Of a stretch of 64,000 nt of DNA, positions 58,412-64,000 are shown one piece after another. The notes beneath the pieces were generated by a model that saw only the letters and a program-made list of their open reading frames with translations, was not told the DNA's origin and did no database searches. How positions within the stretch are numbered: the first letter of the stretch is position 1; each line of letters begins with the position of its first letter. A program made the position numbers and the translations under genes. Source of the DNA: Homarus americanus (taxonomy: Eukaryota > Arthropoda > Malacostraca > Decapoda > Nephropidae); the NCBI RefSeq assembly GCF_018991925.1, contig NW_024751680.1:201001-265000 (forward strand), written 5' to 3'.

Positions 58412-58461
58412 AACTTGAGTTGTACCTCGCACTAAACTTAATGTGAGGTACAACTCAAGTT
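58412..58461. repeat. 20-bp hairpin with 10-nt loop
   Basis: AACTTGAGTTGTACCTCGCA at 58412-58431 pairs with 58442-58461, with one mismatch (a possible G-U in RNA). Pairing can extend weakly outward (GGTA/TACC) with a bulge. Confidence 0.85.
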
Positions 58462-59552
58462 TTTACCCTGGACCCGGGTTCACTGTGTTTACCTGGTCAT
58501 CGACCTGATTGTTTTCATTGCCATTTGGTCAAGCAGCTGTTTGAGTTGGCAGAACATAAGTCTGTGTGTAAGGCGGCCTTGTTGATCAAGTGCACCTTAC
58601 AGGAATTTAATGAGGTTCTTATACAAGGTAAAATACAAATGTGTATCCATAATATTTCGAAATTATTTGTTATCATATTTCATGCCTAAACATTTTAATA
58701 TATTATGGATTGCATTTATTCAACACAGTGTCCTCCAGCAGTGACCTGACTGATAGTGTTTATCGCTTGAGAAAATGTTTTTTTTATAGTTGGGCTGAAC
58801 GCTGCCAAAGACCAACTCTTGGTGTGTGTGTTATCATCTTCAATTATATTTTATTTACTTGGTTTTAAATTTCGTATCTATACACGGAATTGTACCTGTT
58901 GTATGACTACGTTTATGGTGTTGAGTTTATACCTTGGTTGTAGGTGAAAATGTCAACCCCGCGAGGAATTGCATGTGTACAATCGACCGAGTCCAATACC
59001 ACTGCGTCTTTCACTCCACTGAGATTATTATTTTCGTGGTGCCGGTTAGCGACAAGACCTCCTCCACAATGGTCCAGGTGTATATTGTGTAATGTTAACC
59101 CAGTTTGCATTTCGGTGAATCGAGTCGGTGTCTCCTAAATGCTGCCAGTAGTTATGGCGCTTTCCCGCATTAAGTCGAGTAGTGAATGAGTTCTCAAAGT
59201 TTCCGCCGACTTGGAAATACTGTTCATCCGAGCGTCTGAGTTATGAACGTGATATTTTGACAATGTGCTGTGTTAAGTAGGTCGCCCATAAGAGGTATAA
59301 TATCGGTATTTTTCCTCAATTATGGTGTGACGTTTGGCCCACTTTGTCTTGGCGGGTTATCAGTGAGGGTGGCGGTCTTGCTACCTGGCTGGGGGTCTTG
59401 CTGTATCATGTTTCACTGACCATATACTGTACCTGGCGGCAGCGAGATGTCGATGTGGCAATTTATTCCAGGCGATGGGTTCAAATATTGTGGTGGTGGT
59501 GGTGGACACGACGCCTCCATTCTCGGTTTTTTTCCCACCTACTATTTTATTG
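58462..59552. other. Low-copy DNA
   Basis: Overlapping frames at 58913-59138 on both strands are not repeat-derived but show no recognised domain. Confidence 0.45.
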
Positions 59553-59691
59553 TTATTATCAGTGTTATTATTATTGTTATTATTAGTTGTTATTAGTGTT
59601 ATTATTATTTTTTATTATTATATCATTCTCATCATCATCATCATCATCATCATCCTCATCATCATCATCATCATCATTCTCATCATCATCC

Positions 59692-59728
<37 letters not shown>

Positions 59729-59730
59729 AT
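59553..59730. repeat. (ATT)n then (CAT)n
   Basis: TTATTATTG/TTAG words to 59630, then about 33 CAT units with CCTCAT and TTCTCAT interruptions. Confidence 0.95.
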
Positions 59731-60440
59731 TGTACAGTCCAAAATTAACCCTTTCAATTAGTATCCCTGATAACCAACAACTTACTTCAGCTTCCTCCTC
59801 ACATTCCACACTGCCTGCAAGTATTGGGAGCTCCATTATTGTGCTCAGCCTTATATAAACTCTAATGAAAAGCCACGCCTAGGAAACCCTCTTTTATTAG
59901 AGCAATTGGAAGTTAATTGTGTCGTTTGGAGCAGCCACACAGTTCTGGCTCCACCATTCAAAACAAGGTGGTTGCATTTGTGTCCTTCTTTCCTTCACAT
60001 CTCGGCTATTAAAACAGACATAGATATATTTTCTTTCTTTTTTTTTATTCAATTATTTTCTATTTATTCCTTTACTTTATTATTTTCTTATTCTTTTATT
60101 TACTTATTTTTTCTTTTACTTTATTATTCACCTCTTTATTCTTTTATTCTATTATTTACCTGCTCATTATTTTGTGTAATTAACTATTTGATAAGGCTAA
60201 TTACCTGTCTTATTAACGTATTCATAGTAGATCTTTTTAATAGATAGAAAATTTCCTTGACATCAAACGCATATTAATTATTTTTGTTTGTACTTCATTT
60301 GCTGCAATTAATTATTCACACATTTGGTTACTAATATGTCCGTGTGTTTATTTGCAAGGAGTAATTACTTTTTTTTTTCGTCATATTTACTTCACTTTTA
60401 TTTTGTCGTTCATTCTGAGGGGAAAAAATTATGATTCGGG
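59731..60440. other. Low-copy T-rich DNA
   Basis: No recognised feature. Phe/Leu/Ile frames are T-driven. Confidence 0.5.
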
Positions 60441-60459
60441 GAAACGGTTGAGTGGCGAG

Positions 60460-60790
60460 GTTTTGGGAGCGTGGGTGGGCGTGGGTGGGCGTGGGTGGGA
60501 GCGTGGTTGATGTATCTGATGTGGATGGTGCCGTTTGTTGGCTTGATGTTGGTGTTTGTGGTCCTACTGTTGCTGGTACTGTACTGTTGTATATAGTACT
60601 GTTTCAACTGTTCCTGTTGTGATTTTTCTGATGCTAGGGGTGTTACCGTTGTTACTACTGTTGAATTTTTTGGTGTTAGGGAGGTTACCGTTGTAGCTAC
60701 TGTTGATTTAGAATGTTACGAGTGTTACCGTTGTTACTGTTGATTTCTGATGCTAGGAGTGTTACTGCTGCTTCTGGGCTACCGTTAACA
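60460..60790. repeat. Decayed TGTTACCGTTGTTACTGTTGA-type repeat
   Basis: GGGCGTGGGTGGGCGTGGG at 60470-60500, then three to four diverged ~45-55 bp units with CTAGGGGTGTTACCGTTGTT near 60635, 60680, 60725 and 60755. Confidence 0.65.
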
Positions 60791-61811
60791 TTACTCCACC
60801 TTTGTGTTTCTAATTAATTGCTCTTACCGCTACTAATAATGTCCAACTATGAATTCTCTTCTCAGTTGCTTCTTCCTTTATATTAAGCAATTAATTCTGT
60901 TCCTCACTTCTGTTGTATGTTTCTACGTGAAGAGCCACTTATTGCCACAAACATCATCGCTCGTGTTTGTGCTATACTATTATTTGGTCTCGACGTTGAT
61001 GATAAAATAGTGTTTGTTGGTATTGAATTTGCCGATGCTGTTTATAACCCGCCGCTGCCTCTTTAATATACCAGTGTTATTGTAGTGGGTATTCGGTATT
61101 TACCACAACGACTGTATGATTGAAGCTATTCCGGGTGATTGTTGTGTTGTTCGATAGTATTTACCGGTATGGAAGGCATTATCGTGGATTATTTATTTAT
61201 TTATTTTTTTCATTGTCTTGCCAAGTGTGTCATTCACCCATAGTAACCCCGTCTCCCCTACCCCCTCCCCCCTCCTCCCAAACAAAAATAAATCTTTGGT
61301 TTTTCCTTGTATGTTACTGAAGACCTCAGACCGGTGCGTTTCGTAAAAGGAAAGCAAAATTACCCACACAAAAATCACGTAGTCTTAAAAAAAAAAAATT
61401 GTTTTGGCACCATATTTGCGTAGCCTCGCCTTGTCTTCTTCATACGGTGAACGGGTCGGCGTAATGCATCGTAAAATTGGTACGTAAATTGGATGCTTGA
61501 AATATCTGAGGGAATTGAAAGTCACAGGGTAATCTTCATTTTATATTCTTTTGAGATAAAAAAAAAAGGGGGGGGGGGAGGAAGAGTCGGTAGGGCTGCT
61601 CGTCATGACTAGGCTTTTGGTCATTTACATTCATATCTGTTCCGGGTAGGCGATGCCGAGTAGATCTGTGGGAATAGCGGCTGGAGGGAGAATATTGGTT
61701 ACAAAAAAAAAATTGTATTCTCCAGGATTATGATGTCTGACATATTACATTGGAATAATATAACACTTAGAATGTATTACTGGATCCGAGTTACTTAATA
61801 TCAATTGTGAA
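60791..61811. other. Low-copy DNA
   Basis: A10-G10 run at 61560-61582. No gene recognised. Confidence 0.5.
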
Positions 61812-62521
61812 ATAAATTGGGATACCACGAGTAAATTTATCTGCCAAAAATATAGAAAAAAAAAGTTACAGAAAGATCGAAATAAACTTTTAATATGGAC
61901 TCAAAAATGGCAAAGGCAATTGAATGCAGAAAAATGTAAAGTTGTAATGATGGGGAACCAACTCTCAGGTTGGTATAGAGTTAGAGACAATGTATAAGTA
62001 TAGGAGACTAAATCCAAGATAGCAATACGATTATATACGAAATAACGCAAAGTACTAGAGTTTATAAATAGGAGCGTTAGTAATAGAAGCAGCATCGGTT
62101 TAGTTTTGTCACCGTATACAGTATAGCTATTGATTCCCTAGCGAGCATTCATAGGAGGGTGCCAAAAGTTAATCCAGGGCATTAGGAACCTTGAGAATAG
62201 AGACGGATAAGAAAAGCTGTGTTTGTAATAGTTAATATGATCGAATTGTTTAAGTGAAAGGTGAGGGTTAAATAAAGGTGATATAACCAAGGAACTTTAA
62301 CAATCAACTCGGGGGCTAGCACGTTGCAATGTTTTAAATTTGATAAATTTATAGTTAGGCGAAAATTAGGTTGAGAAATAAAGGGTTGTGGATTAGTGGA
62401 TCAAGTTACCAAACACCATTATTAACTCAAACTTGTTGGGAAACTTTAAATACAGGTTGGACAGATATACAAGTGTTAGGGGTTAGGTGTAAACAGGGCT
62501 GTTTAATATGGGTTAGTAGGC

Positions 62522-62523
<2 letters not shown>
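61812..62523 (+). pseudogene. 3' end of a CR1/L2-like LINE reverse transcriptase (decayed)
   Basis: Plus-strand translation from about 61815 gives DTTSK, a likely remnant of the catalytic 'ADDTK' block. It is followed by LQKDRNKLL, then W-x-x-KWQ, then NAEKCKVVMMGN. This is the order and spacing of the conserved block after the palm in CR1/L2/jockey-type reverse transcriptases (family knowledge). Further on come RRVPK, then MIELFK, then at 62449-62475 NFKYRLDRYTS, the usual C-terminal 'FK.RLD.Y'. Many stops and frameshifts separate these, so it is a 5'-truncated dead copy. The 3' tail GGTGTAAACAGGGC…GTTAGTAGGCCTAC is followed directly by (CA)n. Other LINE clades are possible. Confidence 0.82.

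Positions 62524-62579
<56 letters not shown>
62524..62579. repeat. (CA)n microsatellite at a LINE 3' end
   Basis: About 28 CA units abutting the LINE tail, possibly grown from the element's own terminal repeat. Confidence 0.97.
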
Positions 62580-62580
<1 letters not shown>

Positions 62581-62870
62581 AGGTAGGTATATGTGGGCTG
62601 TCTGATAAATATTTTGAGAAATATTACACGTTAGAAATTTTGTTGTAGAAGTATTACGATGTTATATATTCCAAATATTAGTATTACTTTATCTACGAGC
62701 GTATATATTTTTTTTATTTGTGCATCGATACTTTTCACTGCAGTAGCCAATGTTATGTCTCTGAATATTGCCCCCAAATGTTTGCCGCGATGACGTGAAC
62801 ATAACGAAATTGCCCTCCCGTCTACAACCAGGAAACCCTAAAAGAAATGGTACATTGTTGAGCGGCGTAG
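62580..62870. other. Low-copy AT-rich DNA
   Basis: No recognised feature. Confidence 0.5.
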
Positions 62871-62989
62871 AATGACGAAACTTATTGACCATCGCTTTAA
62901 ATTTTCACAATTGGAGCCTCAAGTATTGCTCACGCCCGATCCTCTGAAATGTCAATCAGATTTTGGCGATATTGGCTTTCCGAATCCTG

Positions 62990-63850
62990 TTTCCCGAGCT
63001 GTAAGGAGGATCTCAGTGCCTGGGTCTCATCTCTCTGGTTCAAAACTTAAGCTTAGAGAAATGCTAAAAGGTTTGGGAAGGTTAAAACTTTGAGGTAGTT
63101 CCCAGAAATGCATTTTCTATTAAAGATTGATTGTGGAATTGTGAAGCTTAGTGATAACTCGGTTTTATACTGTATAAGCTTTTAAATTTATTTTCGTTAT
63201 TAAGCTTAACAATTGCTCTCGGAATATCGAAGCTTATTGATAGCCGTGTAAATCTTTCAAATATCACATCCCATCAGCCGAGAGCTTAAGCCTAAGGAAA
63301 GCTGTCTCTCATTGGCTCCAGAAGTTCACAAGTCGACCTAAAAGGCTCCCGTTTCATTGGTTGCGAACTTCACGCTTAAAAAGTCGCTCCAGTAAAGACT
63401 CCGCATCATCGATTCTCGACTTTAGACTTGACGAGAGATTCTGGAAAGCACTGGAGACGCTTCAGAAGGGCTGCATACCATTGATTCAAGACCAAAAACT
63501 TTAGAGAAACGGTCTTGGAAAGAATTAGGACCGCTTCAGAAAGGCTTCATGCCATTGATTTTGGTCCGGAGCTTCAAAAGAAATATTTTGGAAAGCGTAA
63601 GGAATACTTGATAAAAACTGCGTACCATTGACTCCAGGCCAGAACTTATAATAGAAAAGTCTGGTGAAAATATTTAAGGCGCATCAAACAAGTCGTCATA
63701 TGCATACAGGTAATGTTAAAGCCTAAACTGTAAGAAAGATTTTTGGAATACAGAACTCTTCAAAAAGTCTACCTAACTATTGATTCCAGACCAAGAGTTT
63801 TCGATATCGGTCTTGGAAAACCTCAAGAGAAGAACTGAGGCAGGTTTAAG
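62990..63850. repeat. Ancient ~73-bp tandem repeat
   Basis: CCATTGATTCCAGACC…ACTTTAGAGAAA…TCTTGGAAAGC…CTTCAGAAAGGCTGCAT recurs. The clearest units are 63407-63478 (72 bp), 63479-63552 (74), 63553-63625 (73), 63626-63777 (two units, 76 each) and one from 63778. Shorter, more decayed copies go back through 63358, 63309 and 63036. The 73-codon frame at 62872-63093 overlaps its left edge and I do not recognise it. Confidence 0.8.
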
Positions 63851-64000
63851 AAGCCACTGAAGGCGAGGGGTAGTATCAGTAGAGAAGAACCTGCCAGTGG
63901 GTGTACAGTACCGAGGCGCCGTCGTGTGTCTCTGAGAGAGAGGGAGAGAGGAACGTCAAACAACCAAAGATAAATGTTTGTCTTAGGGGAGCGGCGCGGC
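63851..64000. other. GC-rich window end, possible promoter-proximal DNA
   Basis: CpG-containing sequence (GGCGCCGTCGTG, GCGGCGCGGC) with a short GA tract at 63936-63951. The composition would suit a promoter or first exon continuing past the window. There is no direct evidence. Confidence 0.2.

Overview
This window is non-coding DNA from a eukaryotic genome, most likely an arthropod and probably a decapod crustacean. Three things support this. There are several interstitial arrays of the arthropod telomere motif TTAGG/CCTAA. Dinucleotide, trinucleotide and minisatellite DNA is extremely abundant, as is typical of decapods. Two non-LTR retrotransposon tails end in a 'GTAAACAGG...AGTAGGCC' type 3' sequence of a kind I associate with decapod LINEs (from memory, not searched). 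No operons, Shine-Dalgarno sites, phage genes or CRISPR arrays are present, and nothing looks prokaryotic. The longer open frames translate simple repeats (Ser-Leu from CT, Arg-Glu from GA, Thr-His-Pro from the 2.5-3.0 kb array and so on) and I do not call them genes. The best protein-coding hints are one candidate 84-nt minus-strand exon near 48.0 kb and a candidate 5' exon near 48.3-48.6 kb, both low confidence.

Layout. 0-6.5 kb: AT-rich DNA with a decayed ~26-bp repeat, a large G-rich minisatellite (2.5-3.05 kb) and a 21-bp repeat (3.2-3.4 kb). 6.5-6.7 kb: degenerate TTAGG array. 6.7-12.2 kb: mostly low-copy AT-rich DNA. 12.2-19.5 kb: dense repeats (CT tracts, a 21-bp repeat, a perfect CCTAA array, a 22-bp array near 1 kb long, a 23-bp array, a 30-bp TGATCA-containing array, AAT and CA tracts). 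19.6-36 kb: a cluster of DNA transposons without visible transposase. It holds three copies of one family with a palindromic terminal repeat (19.6, 25.6 and 34.8 kb) and two hAT-type elements with perfect 8-bp target-site duplications (26.8 and 27.7 kb). It also holds an old ~60-bp tandem repeat (32.2-33.1 kb) and a G-rich 23-bp minisatellite (33.2-34.1 kb). 36-47 kb: low-copy DNA broken by C-rich, 28-bp, GAAGG and 16-bp repeats and two long purine-strand blocks (41.9-43.0, 44.2-44.9 kb). 47-64 kb: the highest share of low-copy DNA, with candidate exons, two LINE tails, a piggyBac-like mini-element, inverted repeats, microsatellites and a decayed ~73-bp tandem repeat near the end.

The genes do not form a system here. 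The recurring theme is turnover of repeats. Young arrays stand beside heavily decayed ones, transposons occur as internally deleted, non-autonomous copies, and in one place a tandem array seems to have grown out of the terminal repeat of a small mobile element. I found no convincing new biochemical system. The most distinctive items are the palindrome-ended transposon family, the 73-bp perfect hairpin inside one copy, and the decayed arrays that standard repeat finders may miss. All coordinates and periods were read by eye.
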